Shown one piece after another: positions 40,735 to 50,013 of a stretch of 53,006 bases of DNA. Within the stretch, counting starts at the first letter, position 1; each line of letters begins with the position of its first letter. Under the pieces are notes generated by a model. It ran no database searches. It saw only the letters and a program-made list of their open reading frames with translations, and was not told the DNA's origin. The stretch is from an uncultured Enterobacterales bacterium (lineage in GTDB: Bacteria; Pseudomonadota; Gammaproteobacteria; Enterobacterales; Enterobacteriaceae), in contig CAMLBO010000024.1 of NCBI GenBank assembly GCA_946478305.1, forward strand, positions 1 through 53,006. Reading direction: 5' to 3'. The position numbers and the translations under genes were made by a program.

Positions 40735-40763
40735 AATAAAAAAAGGCGGACCTAAGGTCCGCC
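40735..40763 (-). terminator. Terminator of the peroxiredoxin-glutaredoxin gene
   Basis: GGCGGACC (40745-40752) pairs with GGTCCGCC (40756-40763); on the minus strand it is followed by seven T residues. No T-run follows on the plus strand, so argH may use other sequences. Confidence 0.75.
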
Positions 40764-40822
40764 GAATGTTCACGTAGTCATACTTTGTTTTATTATCGTA
40801 ATTCTTATCTTAACGCGTCGTC

Positions 40823-41581
40823 TTATTGTGCAACTTCACACACTTCTGCTTCGCTGTTCAGATACACATCCAGATCGTCGCTTCCCCCGATGTGGCGACC
40901 TCCGATAAAGACTTGTGGCACAGTTGCGCGGCCCGTTACGGCACGCAGACTGACAGTCGTCGCATCTTTACCTAATACAATTTCTTCATACTGCATGCCG
41001 CGTTCTTGCAGCATTTGTTTGGCTTTTGAGCAGAATGGGCAGCCAGGTTTAGTGAAGATCGACACCGATTCCTGCACTTTAAAATCTGGGGCCAGATACT
41101 TCAGCATGGTGTCGGCATCGGACACTTCAAACGGGTCACCCGGCTTGTTGGGTTCGACAAACATTTTCTCTACCACGCCGTTACGCACCAGCATGGAGTA
41201 CCGCCATGAGCGCGGACCAAAGCCTAAGTCGGCTTTCTCAACCAGCATGCCCATGCCTTTGGTGAATTCACCGTTGCCGTCAGGAATGAAGGTGATGTTG
41301 GCGGCACTTTGCTCGGCCTTCCACGCATTCATGACGAACGTATCGTTGACGGACACGCACAGGATGCTGTCTACGCCGTGGCTCTTAAACACGCCCGCCA
41401 GTTCGTTGTAGCGTGGCAAATGGCTTGAAGAGCAAGTCGGGGTGAAGGCACCCGGCAATGAAAATACAATCACTGTCTTATTTTTAAACAACTCATCGCT
41501 GGTGAGATCAATCCATTGATCGCCCTGACGGGTATGGAACGTAACTTGCGGTACTTGTTTCCCTTCGTGGCTTGCAAACAT
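40823..41581 (-). CDS. Peroxiredoxin 5-glutaredoxin fusion peroxidase
   Basis: This 252-residue hybrid joins an N-terminal Prx5 domain (about 1-165) to a C-terminal glutaredoxin (about 170-245). The peroxidatic Cys is in [17 protein letters not shown]; the glutaredoxin active site is [14 protein letters not shown], with [15 protein letters not shown] as its GSH-binding loop. Such fusions (as in Haemophilus and Vibrio) reduce hydroperoxides with glutathione without a separate glutaredoxin. It is divergent from oxyR across an OxyR site, so it is very likely OxyR-induced. E. coli lacks it. Confidence 0.95.
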   Translation of the reverse strand: MFASHEGKQVPQVTFHTRQGDQWIDLTSDELFKNKTVIVFSLPGAFTPTCSSSHLPRYNELAGVFKSHGVDSILCVSVNDTFVMNAWKAEQSAANITFIPDGNGEFTKGMGMLVEKADLGFGPRSWRYSMLVRNGVVEKMFVEPNKPGDPFEVSDADTMLKYLAPDFKVQESVSIFTKPGCPFCSKAKQMLQERGMQYEEIVLGKDATTVSLRAVTGRATVPQVFIGGRHIGGSDDLDVYLNSEAEVCEVAQ

Positions 41582-41684
41582 GAATAACCTCTTAATTTTT
41601 CTTAATAAAAAACAAATAAAATCGTTTTTTTGGCTGCGCCATTTCGTTGAGAGACATTATTGACGATTGTTGTTGATAGTTATA

Positions 41685-41721
41685 ATCGTTGATTGCTATC
41701 TTATCTATCGCCGCGAGCTAT
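41685..41721. promoter_or_regulatory. OxyR-binding site between the peroxidase and oxyR
   Basis: Four tetramers ATCG, CTAT, ATCG, CTAT begin at 41685, 41696, 41707 and 41718, each separated by seven bases, the spacing of the OxyR motif ATAG-N7-CTAT-N7-ATAG-N7-CTAT; 14 of 16 bases agree. It lies 32 bp before the oxyR ATG and 104 bp before the divergent peroxidase, fitting autoregulation plus activation. Confidence 0.78.
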
Positions 41722-41752
41722 CGTCGCGACCCGTTATGGGAATGGAGGATTA

Positions 41753-42673
41753 ATGAATATTCGTGATTTAGAGTATCTGGTCGCACTGGCTGAATTTCGT
41801 CATTTTCGTCGTGCTGCGGATTCTTGTCATGTGAGCCAGCCGACATTAAGCGGACAGATCCGCAAGCTGGAGGATGAGCTGGGCGTCATGCTGCTGGAAA
41901 GAACCAGCCGCAAAGTGTTATTCACCCAGGCAGGTTTGCTGCTGGTGGATCAGGCGCGGACCATACTGCGGGAAGTCAAAGTACTGCGCGAGATGGCCAG
42001 CCAGCAGGGCGAAGCAATGTCCGGGCCACTGCATATTGGGCTTATTCCCACCGTCGGGCCTTATCTGCTGCCACAGATTATCCCAACGCTGCACAAGACC
42101 TTTCCAAAGCTGGAGATGTATCTGCATGAGGCGCAGACCCAGCAACTGCTGGCGCAGCTCGATAGTGGTAAGCTCGACTGTGCGATTTTAGCGCTGGTCA
42201 AAGAGAGTGAAGCCTTTATCGAAGTGCCGTTGTTTGATGAGCCAATGAAACTGGCAATTTATGATGAACATCCGTGGGCGTCGCGCGAGCGCGTTGCGAT
42301 GGCCGATCTGGCTGGTGAAAAGTTATTGATGCTGGAAGATGGGCACTGTCTGCGCGATCAGGCGCTGGGTTTCTGCTTCCAGGCCGGGGCTGATGAAGAT
42401 ACGCATTTTCGCGCCACCAGTCTTGAAACGCTACGCAATATGGTCGCTGCAGGCAGCGGTATTACGTTGTTACCCGCGCTGGCCGTACCGAAAGAGCGCA
42501 GCCGCGATGGCGTCACTTATTTGGTCTGTGACAAACCAGAACCGAGACGCACCATTGCTTTGGTATATCGTCCCGGTTCTCCGCTACGTGGCCGCTATGA
42601 GCAGCTTGCCGAAGCCATTAAGGTTCACATGCAGGCTCATATGGATGCTGCGGCCCTAAAACAGGCGGTTTAA
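41753..42673 (+). CDS. oxyR: Hydrogen peroxide sensor OxyR
   Basis: This LysR-family activator has 306 residues from the ATG at 41753 (GGAGG upstream), beginning [18 protein letters not shown]; a further 20 upstream codons are not conserved and would cover the operator region. The HTH is about residues 19-38. The redox cysteines Cys199 and Cys208 ([14 protein letters not shown]) are at the E. coli positions and form the activating disulfide. The 3' end overlaps convergent sthA by 18 bases. Confidence 0.97.
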   Translation: MNIRDLEYLVALAEFRHFRRAADSCHVSQPTLSGQIRKLEDELGVMLLERTSRKVLFTQAGLLLVDQARTILREVKVLREMASQQGEAMSGPLHIGLIPTVGPYLLPQIIPTLHKTFPKLEMYLHEAQTQQLLAQLDSGKLDCAILALVKESEAFIEVPLFDEPMKLAIYDEHPWASRERVAMADLAGEKLLMLEDGHCLRDQALGFCFQAGADEDTHFRATSLETLRNMVAAGSGITLLPALAVPKERSRDGVTYLVCDKPEPRRTIALVYRPGSPLRGRYEQLAEAIKVHMQAHMDAAALKQAV

Positions 42674-44056
42674 TCCGTTCAGTGCCGCCACGCGGTAAGC
42701 TTCGGCCATGGTCGGATAGTTGAAGGTAGTATTCACAAAATACTCGATGGTATTACCTTCGCCTTTCTGTTCCATGATGGCCTGACCGATGTGGATGATT
42801 TCTGCTGCGCGTTCTCCAAAGCAATGAATCCCCAGGATTTCCTTGGTTTCACGATGGAAGAGCAGCTTCAGGCTACCCACATTCATACCGGCAATTTGTG
42901 CACGGGCCAGATGTTTAAACTGAGCGCGGCCCACCTCGTACGGCACTTTCATCGCCGTCAGTTCCTGCTCGGTTTTACCGACAGAGCTGATTTCCGGAAT
43001 GGTATAAATGCCGGTCGGAATATTTTCGATTAAGTGTACTTTGGCCTCGCCCTGGATCATCGCCTGTGCGGCGATGCGTCCCTGGTCGTAAGCCGCAGAG
43101 GCCAGACTCGGATAGCCAATGACATCACCGACCGCATAAATATGCGACAGTGCGGTCTGGTACATGCTGTTTACTTTCAGTAAACCGCGGCTATCGGCGA
43201 CCAGACCGATATTTTCCAGACCCAGCTTGTCGGTGTTACCGGTACGTCCGTTGGCATATAACAGGGCGTCCGCTTTGACTTTCTTGCCTGATTTAAGATG
43301 CATGATGACGCCATCGTCGACCCCTTCGATCTTCTCGAACTCTTCGTTATGGCGGATGACTACGCCGTTGTTCCAGAAGTGGTAGGAAAGGGCGTCTGAC
43401 ATCTCCTGATCGAGGAATGACAGCAAGCGATCACGGGTGTTGATTAGGTCGACTTTGACGTTCAGCCCGCGGAAGATCGACGCATATTCGCAGCCGATCA
43501 CACCTGCACCGTAGATAATGACATGGCGCGGTTCATGGCTCAGTTCGAGAATTAAATCGCTGTCGTAAATGCGCGGATGGCTGAAATCAACGCCGTGTGG
43601 ACGGTACGGACGTGAGCCGCAGGCGATAATAATGTTATCGGCAGTCAGCTGCTCGTGTGTGCCATCGGCATAGCGAACGCTGACGGTATGTTCATCAACA
43701 AAGCTGGCATCACCGGCGAAAAGCTGACACTGATTACGCTCATAGAAGCCCTGACGCATACGGGTCTGCTGATTAATGACCGAGTCGGCATGGCGTAAAA
43801 TATCGGGAAAGCTGGAACTCATGGTGCGGGAGTTGTCACTGTAGAGCGGATTTTGGTTGAATTCGATAATTCTGCTGACGGCGTGGCGCAGGGCTTTGGA
43901 AGGGATCGTCCCCCAGTGAGTACAGCCGCCACCGACGTTATTATAGCGTTCGATGACCGCAACTCTGGCCCCTTGTTTAACCAGTCCCATCGCGGCGCCT
44001 TCTCCGCCAGGGCCTGAGCCAATGATGATGGCATCAAAATGAGATTGCTGTTGCAT
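42656..44056 (-). CDS. sthA: Soluble pyridine nucleotide transhydrogenase
   Basis: This FAD enzyme passes hydride from NADPH to NAD+. From ATG at 44056 it has 466 residues, as in E. coli; an eight-codon upstream extension is not conserved. Blocks: [27 protein letters not shown]-type FAD site, [15 protein letters not shown] where the disulfide reductase CxxxxC has been replaced so only one Cys remains, [14 protein letters not shown] for NAD, and [20 protein letters not shown]. It lies between oxyR and fabR as in E. coli. Confidence 0.97.
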   Translation of the reverse strand: MQQQSHFDAIIIGSGPGGEGAAMGLVKQGARVAVIERYNNVGGGCTHWGTIPSKALRHAVSRIIEFNQNPLYSDNSRTMSSSFPDILRHADSVINQQTRMRQGFYERNQCQLFAGDASFVDEHTVSVRYADGTHEQLTADNIIIACGSRPYRPHGVDFSHPRIYDSDLILELSHEPRHVIIYGAGVIGCEYASIFRGLNVKVDLINTRDRLLSFLDQEMSDALSYHFWNNGVVIRHNEEFEKIEGVDDGVIMHLKSGKKVKADALLYANGRTGNTDKLGLENIGLVADSRGLLKVNSMYQTALSHIYAVGDVIGYPSLASAAYDQGRIAAQAMIQGEAKVHLIENIPTGIYTIPEISSVGKTEQELTAMKVPYEVGRAQFKHLARAQIAGMNVGSLKLLFHRETKEILGIHCFGERAAEIIHIGQAIMEQKGEGNTIEYFVNTTFNYPTMAEAYRVAALNGLNRLF

Positions 44057-44268
44057 GGTTCGAAACCTATTTTTATACAAAATAACAACGAGAAAGTAAC
44101 ATATTAGTCCGGTTTTCCCTACACGCAGTTGTCAAATCGTGGGAAAACCGCAACATTCTGACCCACTTTATGCTGCAGTTTCTTTCCTTCGGGTGATCAA
44201 AAACTTTGGTATAGTAAAATTGCATTGGGCTAACAGCTAATAAGAAGAAAAGACTCCGTATGAAGGTT

Positions 44269-44946
44269 ATGGGCGTAAGAGCACAACAAAAAGAGCGCAC
44301 GCGTCGCTCACTGATTGAGGCGGCATTCAGCCAACTCAGTGCCGAGCGCAGCTTTGCCAGCTTGAGTTTGCGTGAGGTGTCCCGAGAGGCGGGGATTGCG
44401 CCGACCTCATTTTACCGGCATTTCCGTGACGTGGATGAACTCGGTCTGACCATGGTAGATGAGAGCGGGTTAATGCTTCGTCAACTGATGCGTCAGGCAC
44501 GCCAGCGTATTGCTAAAGGTGGCAGCGTGATCCGCACATCAGTTTCCACCTTTATGGAGTTCATTGGCAATAACCCTAATGCCTTCCGACTGTTGCTGCG
44601 TGAACGCTCCGGCACCTCTTCGGCGTTCCGCGCCGCGGTCGCCCGCGAAATTCAGCACTTTATTGCGGAACTTGCCGACTATTTGCAACTCGAAAATCAT
44701 ATGCCGCGCAGTTTTACCGAAGCGCAGGCAGAAGCTATGGTGATCATCGTGTTCAACGCCGGTGCCGAAGCGCTGGATGTCGACATTGCTCAGCGGCGTC
44801 AGCTTGAAGAACGGCTGGTGCTGCAGTTAAGGATGATTTCCAAAGGCGCGTATTACTGGTACCGCCGTCAGCAGGAGAGAACGGCGTCATCTCCAATCAA
44901 CAAGCCCCGAGGTACAGAAAATGACCGAACAACCGAACCAGGATAA
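44269..44946 (+). CDS. fabR: Unsaturated fatty acid biosynthesis repressor FabR
   Basis: This TetR-family repressor senses the unsaturated/saturated acyl balance and represses fabB and fabA. It begins [20 protein letters not shown]; the HTH is [21 protein letters not shown], followed by [21 protein letters not shown] and a long ligand-binding helix bundle. An in-frame ATG at 44260 is an alternative start and has the better purine-rich leader. The tail ([19 protein letters not shown]) is unlike E. coli and overlaps yijD by 26 bases, indicating one transcript. Confidence 0.94.
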   Translation: MGVRAQQKERTRRSLIEAAFSQLSAERSFASLSLREVSREAGIAPTSFYRHFRDVDELGLTMVDESGLMLRQLMRQARQRIAKGGSVIRTSVSTFMEFIGNNPNAFRLLLRERSGTSSAFRAAVAREIQHFIAELADYLQLENHMPRSFTEAQAEAMVIIVFNAGAEALDVDIAQRRQLEERLVLQLRMISKGAYYWYRRQQERTASSPINKPRGTENDRTTEPG

Positions 44947-45280
44947 TGGCACCCTGGTCCTGGCTCTGATTGCCGGACTGTCGATCAGCGGCACGTTCGA
45001 CGCGTTTTTCAGCTCCGTTGTCGCTTTCTCTATTTTTCCGATCGTTGCCCTGGTGCTGGCGGTGTATTGCCTGCACCTGCGTTATCACCAGTCAGAAATG
45101 CCTAAAGGCTTGCCGACTCTGGCTGCCGTCTGTTTTCTGCTGGGCATTCTGCTTTACAGCACGATTGTGCGGGCAGAATATCCGCAAATCGGTTCTAACT
45201 TCCTGCCATCCGTCATCTGCGTTGTACTGGTTTTCTGGATTGGCATAAAACTTAAAAAGCGTAAATCGCAGCAGATTTGA
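44921..45280 (+). CDS. yijD: YijD-like inner-membrane protein (DUF1422)
   Basis: This 119-residue protein has four hydrophobic segments (about 12-30, 33-50, 63-82, 90-108) and a basic tail [10 protein letters not shown], which puts the C-terminus in the cytoplasm. The function is unknown. The start overlaps the end of fabR, the same pairing as in E. coli fabR-yijD. A terminator follows. Confidence 0.92.
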   Translation: MTEQPNQDNGTLVLALIAGLSISGTFDAFFSSVVAFSIFPIVALVLAVYCLHLRYHQSEMPKGLPTLAAVCFLLGILLYSTIVRAEYPQIGSNFLPSVICVVLVFWIGIKLKKRKSQQI

Positions 45281-45322
45281 TCTCTTCTTCCAGTGACATT
45301 TCGCCACTAAAGAAGCAAGTGT

Positions 45323-45349
45323 AAGGGCAGCCGTGGGTTGCCCTTTTTA
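45323..45349 (+). terminator. Terminator of fabR-yijD
   Basis: AAGGGCA (45323-45329) and TGCCCTT (45339-45345) pair, followed by TTT, about 43 bases after the yijD stop. Confidence 0.75.
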
Positions 45350-45405
45350 TTGCCCTCCTGCTTTCATGACCCCAGCATGTCGAAAATGCCTAAAATCCAT
45401 GAATT

Positions 45406-45424
45406 AATGAACTGCCATTTCATT
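45406..45424 (+). promoter_or_regulatory. KdgR box upstream of rhiTN
   Basis: AATGAACTGCCATTTCATT matches the KdgR consensus AATRAAAYRNYRTTTYATT at 18 of 19 positions and has inverted AATGAA/TTCATT ends. KdgR represses pectin and rhamnogalacturonan genes in pectinolytic enterobacteria until KDG is present. The site lies about 190-210 bp before the transporter start. Confidence 0.72.
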
Positions 45425-45612
45425 AATTTAGAACTCATGTTTAATATTTAGACGTTGATCGTCCACATCTTCATTTTTTTGCCATAAAGTCATCAGGGAT
45501 GGCAAAACAAGAAAGGTTTTCATGTTGCTCCATAGCTAATTTGAATCATGGCAGTTCGGCCAATGTCGTCCGCATTCTGCCAACGTATATCGGTGATTCA
45601 ATCAGGGGCATG

Positions 45613-47214
45613 ATGGCAATGAAAACACGGAAAATCGGATTACTGAACTATCTGGCCTATGGCTCCGGGGATTTTCTCGGCGCAGGCACTACGGCGTTGA
45701 CGGCGGCCTGGCTGCTCTATTTCTACACTACGTTTTGCGGCCTGAGCCCTATTGAAGCCACCTTTATATTCGCCACTGCCCGGGTGGCGGATGCCGTCCT
45801 CAGCCCGCTGATGGGGTATCTCACCGATAATTTTGGTGGAACCTGGCTCGGTAAACGCTTTGGCCGCCGTAAGTTTTTCATTCTTCTGGGAATTCCCTGC
45901 GTTTTTAGTTACAGCTTTATGTGGGTCGGCGATATGGGGTACGTCTACTACCTGCTGACCTATCTGCTGTTCGACATTGTCTACACCATGATCCTGGTGC
46001 CTTATGAAACACTGGTGCCGGAAATGACCGACGATTTCAAACAGAAGACCAAGTTCTCCGGTGCACGTATCGCTCTGGCACAGTTGTCAGCGATTCTGGC
46101 CGCGTTTCTGCCGGGGATTCTGCTTTCGTATCTCGGCAAAGATAACCCGGTTTCCTTTTTCTACTCGAGCCTGGTGTTCTCGGTGATATGCGCGCTGGTG
46201 CTGACGCTGGTGTACTTCTTTACCTGGGAGCGTCCGCAAGAGCTTAAGTCGGAAGCCATGCTGAAGATTGAGCGGGAACGCCAGCAACTGACGCTGGCAC
46301 AAAGCTTGAAACGCTTGAAAGTGGAACTCACTTCAACGTTGCGCATTAAGATTTTCCGCCAGCACCTCGGGTTGTATCTTGGCGGTTATATCGCTCAGGA
46401 TGTTTTCAACGCGGTGTTTACTTATTACGTGGTGTTTGTACTGATGCAAAGTGCCACGGTGGCATCGAACCTGATGGGCATGATGGCTATCCTTCAATTT
46501 GCGGCGGTTATTGCCATGATCCCGCTCTGTATCCGTTTTGGGCCCGCGCCCTCTTACCGGCTGGCGGTTACTCTGTTTGGTTTAGCGGTGATCTCCTATG
46601 GCATTCTTTATTTCACTCATATGAGCGACTCGATGTCGCTGTTGCTGTTGATCTCGGCGCTGGCTGGGCTTGGGCGTGGCGGGATTAACTATGTGCCGTG
46701 GAATATTTACACCTACATCGCCGACGTTGACGAAACGATTACCGGGCAGCGCCGAGAGGGGATTTTCGCTGGCGTGATGACGCTCACCCGGAAAGCCTCA
46801 CAGGCCGGTGCGGTGATGCTGGTGGGGATTATTTTGCAACTGGCCGGTTTTGTCTCTGGCAAAAGTGAGCAACTGCCGTCGGTAGGTCACACTATTCTTG
46901 GCGTGCTGACCCTGGGTTCGCTGGTGATGTTGAGCATGGGCTTCATTATTTCCCTCTATTTTCGCCTGAATCTTAAAACCCACGGCGTGCTGGCCCGGGA
47001 AACGCAGAAGATGCGCGACGCCAACCGCATCGTTCCTGAGCAGATCACGCCGCAAGACTGCGCTACTGTTGAGATGCTGACCGGCATGAAATACGAATCG
47101 CTGTGGGGCAATAACAACATTGGTTATTTGCATCGCCACAATCCGCCGCCGCAAAAATTGACCCCCGACACCGCTTCCGGCTTGCCGGTTCAGCCGTCCG
47201 GCCCCCGTTTATAA
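45613..47214 (+). CDS. rhiT: GPH-family oligogalacturonide transporter, RhiT-like
   Basis: This 533-residue sodium or proton symporter of the glycoside-pentoside-hexuronide family has about twelve hydrophobic segments. Family blocks are KIGLLNYLAYGSGDFLG at the N-terminus, GYLTDNFGGTWLGKRFGRRK between helices 2 and 3, and GGINYVPWNIYTYIADVDE. The frame is open 38 codons earlier, but conserved sequence begins here and AGG lies six bases before this ATG; Met at 45619 is also possible. Next to a GH105 enzyme and behind a KdgR box it is most likely RhiT, importing unsaturated rhamnogalacturonides. A melibiose- or YicJ-type substrate cannot be excluded. Confidence 0.75.
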   Translation: MAMKTRKIGLLNYLAYGSGDFLGAGTTALTAAWLLYFYTTFCGLSPIEATFIFATARVADAVLSPLMGYLTDNFGGTWLGKRFGRRKFFILLGIPCVFSYSFMWVGDMGYVYYLLTYLLFDIVYTMILVPYETLVPEMTDDFKQKTKFSGARIALAQLSAILAAFLPGILLSYLGKDNPVSFFYSSLVFSVICALVLTLVYFFTWERPQELKSEAMLKIERERQQLTLAQSLKRLKVELTSTLRIKIFRQHLGLYLGGYIAQDVFNAVFTYYVVFVLMQSATVASNLMGMMAILQFAAVIAMIPLCIRFGPAPSYRLAVTLFGLAVISYGILYFTHMSDSMSLLLLISALAGLGRGGINYVPWNIYTYIADVDETITGQRREGIFAGVMTLTRKASQAGAVMLVGIILQLAGFVSGKSEQLPSVGHTILGVLTLGSLVMLSMGFIISLYFRLNLKTHGVLARETQKMRDANRIVPEQITPQDCATVEMLTGMKYESLWGNNNIGYLHRHNPPPQKLTPDTASGLPVQPSGPRL

Positions 47215-47229
47215 TTCAAGGAGAACGCC

Positions 47230-48369
47230 ATGCAGGTTTTTGAAGTTAAGCACAGCGCATTACTGAGACAGCCGGAGCATTTTATTTCACGCAGTGAGTT
47301 GCAGGGGCTGATCCGCAAAGTGACGGATAATCTGGTGAATATCGAAGATAAAACCGGTGAGTTTTTGCTGTGCCTCGACGATGGCCGGGTGATTGATACC
47401 AAAGGTTGGGCTGGTTGGGAGTGGACGCATGGCATCGGCCTGTACGGAATTTATCAGTATTATCAGCAGACCGGTGAGGAACCGATGCGCGCCATCATCG
47501 ACGACTGGTTCACCGCACGACTGGAAGAGGGCACACCGACCAAGAACGTCAATACCATGAGCCCGTTCCTGACGCTGGCGTACCGCTACGAAGAAACCGG
47601 CAATCCGTTATGGCGGCCTTATCTGGAGCGCTGGGCGGAGTGGGTGATGCATGAGATGCCACGCACCGATAAAGGTGCGATGCAGCACATTGTTTACAAC
47701 AATGAAAATCATCAGCAGATGTGGGATGACACGCTGATGATGAGCGTCCTGCCATTGGCGAAAATCGGCAAGTTGCTGGGTAGACCTGAATATATAGAAG
47801 AAGCGACCTATCAGTTCCTGGTGCACGTGCAGTACCTGATGGACCGTGAAACCGGTCTGTGGTTTCACGGCTGGACGTTCGATGGTCATCATAACTTTGC
47901 CCAGGCTCGCTGGGCGCGCGGCAACAGCTGGCTGACGATCGCCATTCCCGAATTCCTCGAGCTGGTCGATTTACCTGAGAATAACGCCACCCGCCGCTAT
48001 TTACTGCAGGTATTGGAGAGTCAGGTAGCTGCCCTGGCGAAGTGCCAGGACGCCAGCGGCCTGTGGCACACGTTACTCGATGATCCACACTCTTATCTCG
48101 AAAGCTCAGCGACGGCAGGTTTCGCCTACGGAATGTTGAAAGCGGTGCGTAAGCGTTATATCGATGCGTCTTATGCGCCCGTGGCGGAGAAAGCCATCCG
48201 GGGTGTGATCAAACACATCAATCCGGTGGGTGAACTGACGCAAACCTCTTTCGGCACGGCGATGGGCAGCGATCTGGATTTCTATCGTCAAATTGCGCTG
48301 ACGTCTATGCCGTACGGGCAGGCGATGGCGATTTTGTGTCTGTCAGAGTATCTGCGGGTATATCTGTAA
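47230..48369 (+). CDS. rhiN: GH105 unsaturated rhamnogalacturonyl hydrolase, RhiN-like
   Basis: This 379-residue cytoplasmic enzyme of the YteR/RhiN family removes the terminal unsaturated galacturonyl unit from rhamnogalacturonan fragments by vinyl-ether hydration. Motifs are WAGWEWTHGIGLYGI, NNENHQQMWDDTLMMSVLPL with the Asp corresponding to the YteR catalytic Asp143, WFHGWTFDGHHNFAQARWARGN and ESSATAGFAYGM. It starts 15 bases after the transporter stop behind AAGGAGA, so both form one operon. There is no signal peptide, so its substrate must be imported. Confidence 0.88.
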   Translation: MQVFEVKHSALLRQPEHFISRSELQGLIRKVTDNLVNIEDKTGEFLLCLDDGRVIDTKGWAGWEWTHGIGLYGIYQYYQQTGEEPMRAIIDDWFTARLEEGTPTKNVNTMSPFLTLAYRYEETGNPLWRPYLERWAEWVMHEMPRTDKGAMQHIVYNNENHQQMWDDTLMMSVLPLAKIGKLLGRPEYIEEATYQFLVHVQYLMDRETGLWFHGWTFDGHHNFAQARWARGNSWLTIAIPEFLELVDLPENNATRRYLLQVLESQVAALAKCQDASGLWHTLLDDPHSYLESSATAGFAYGMLKAVRKRYIDASYAPVAEKAIRGVIKHINPVGELTQTSFGTAMGSDLDFYRQIALTSMPYGQAMAILCLSEYLRVYL

Positions 48370-48395
48370 AAGGAGAGGGGGAGATCTTCTCAATA

Positions 48396-48422
48396 AAAAT
48401 GGGCACGCCGGGTGCCCATTTT
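48396..48422. terminator. Bidirectional terminator between rhiN and trmA
   Basis: AAAATGGGCAC (48396-48406) and GTGCCCATTTT (48412-48422) form an 11-bp perfect stem with loop GCCGG, between convergent genes. Confidence 0.85.
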
Positions 48423-48447
48423 CTTATTTAAGCCCAGTATCCGCCGG

Positions 48448-49548
48448 TCAGATTTTTTCCAGCAATACGCCGCATTCCATATGGTGCGTGTAGGGGAACT
48501 GATCGAACAGCGCCAGTTTGGTCAGACGGTGAGTCTGGCTCAGCGTTTCAAGGTTGGCGCTCAGCGTTTCAGGGTTACAGGAGATATAAAGGATGCGGTC
48601 GTAACCCTGCACCATTTTCACCGTATCTTCATCCAGCCCGCTGCGGGGGGGATCGACAAAAATCGTATTGCAGTTGTAGGCGGTCAGTTCGATGTCTTTC
48701 AGACGTCGGAACTCGCGCACGCCGTTCATCGCCTGGGTGAAATCTTCAGCGGCCATGCGGATAATCTGCACGTTGTCGATGTGGTTAGCCGCGATATTGT
48801 ACTGCGCGGCAGCCACCGACGGTTTGGCGATTTCGGTCGCCAGCACGCGGTTAAAGTTGCGCGCCAGTGCCAGCGAGAAGTTACCGTTACCGCAGTAGAG
48901 CTCCAGCAAATCACCGGTTGACCCTTCGGTCACGTTCAGCGCCCACTCCAGCATCTGAATATTCATCTCGGCATTCGGCTGGGTGAAGCTGTTTTCCACC
49001 TGACGGTAAATCATGTCGCGGCCAGCGACCGGTAAGATTTCGTCGATATAGTCCTGGTCCAGCATGATTTTGGTTTTGGAGGCTCGGCCAATCAGCTGAA
49101 TATCAAAACCCTGCTCACGCAGTTGGTCGCGCAGTGTCGTGGCGGCTTGTGTCCACTCATCATCCAGCTTGCGGTGGTAAAGCAGTGATGCGATTACTTT
49201 GCCGCTGCGGGTAGACAGATAATCAATCTGGAAGATTTTACGACGCAGGGTAGGGTCTTGTTTGATGGCGGCGATAAGGACCGGCATCAGACGGTTGATT
49301 ATCTCGCTGGCAGCAGGGAACTGGTCCACCCGCACGCGGGCTTTCGTCTGCTGATCGAACATGATGTGGTACAGGTCACCTTCGTCATGCCAGACGCGGA
49401 ATTCGGCACGCATACGGTAATGGCTGACCGGCGAACGGAAAACGTCAGGCTGCGGCGCATTAAAAGGCGACATCATCGCCGTGAGACGTGCGGTCTTTTC
49501 CGCCAGTTGGTCGTCGTACTGTTCAATGGGCAGGTTTTCAGGCGTCAT
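48448..49548 (-). CDS. trmA: tRNA (uracil-5-)-methyltransferase
   Basis: SAM-dependent enzyme forming m5U54 (ribothymidine) in tRNA and also acting on tmRNA. The 366-residue protein, E. coli length, starts [18 protein letters not shown] and has [16 protein letters not shown] for [17 protein letters not shown] and the nucleophilic Cys in [19 protein letters not shown], near the catalytic Glu at the C-terminus ([12 protein letters not shown]). It is divergent from btuB. Confidence 0.98.
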   Translation of the reverse strand: MTPENLPIEQYDDQLAEKTARLTAMMSPFNAPQPDVFRSPVSHYRMRAEFRVWHDEGDLYHIMFDQQTKARVRVDQFPAASEIINRLMPVLIAAIKQDPTLRRKIFQIDYLSTRSGKVIASLLYHRKLDDEWTQAATTLRDQLREQGFDIQLIGRASKTKIMLDQDYIDEILPVAGRDMIYRQVENSFTQPNAEMNIQMLEWALNVTEGSTGDLLELYCGNGNFSLALARNFNRVLATEIAKPSVAAAQYNIAANHIDNVQIIRMAAEDFTQAMNGVREFRRLKDIELTAYNCNTIFVDPPRSGLDEDTVKMVQGYDRILYISCNPETLSANLETLSQTHRLTKLALFDQFPYTHHMECGVLLEKI

Positions 49549-49707
49549 CGGTTTTCTCGTCTAACAGGGAATAAATGGGCGAACTTTGCGGGGGATTTTA
49601 GGGAATGTCCCCGCTATGTCCAGTCTTGTCGTCATTTCCTGGGGGAAGGGCGTTCTCTACGATGGATGTCTGGATTTCCAAACGGGTTGATCGTAGGATG
49701 CCATTCG

Positions 49708-49929
49708 GCCTCAATAACTGAGTTAAAAGGGAATCCGGTGTGAATCCGGAACTGGCGCGCAGCGGTATGGGGAAAGCACGGCGATAGCATATTCATTATG
49801 CAGACACTGTCTTCTTCTTATTCTTTATTTATAAGGGAGAGAAAAGAGGAGATGGGAAGTCATCGCCCGGTGGCGGTTTATTATTTCTTTCTTTAATAAC
49901 CAACAAATCCTAAGTCCGAAAACCTGCCG
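49708..49929 (+). ncRNA. Cobalamin riboswitch of btuB
   Basis: The leader has AAAAGGGAATCCGGTGTGAA then CGCGCAGCGGTATGGGGAAA (about 49725-49775), the conserved core of the adenosylcobalamin aptamer, followed by GCAGACACTG, GGGAAGTCATCGCCC and AAGTCCGAAAACCTGCC, all aligned with the E. coli btuB leader as I remember it. Past the aptamer, GGCATCC (49981-49987) and GGATGC (50001-50006) form a hairpin near the start codon, probably the expression platform that hides the ribosome site when B12 is bound. Confidence 0.93.
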
Positions 49930-50013
49930 ATATTACGTCGCAACTTCACTGTCGTCGCGAAAACGTCGGTGTCTTTCTGCGGCATCCGCCAATTAAGTTT
50001 GGATGCTCGATTC

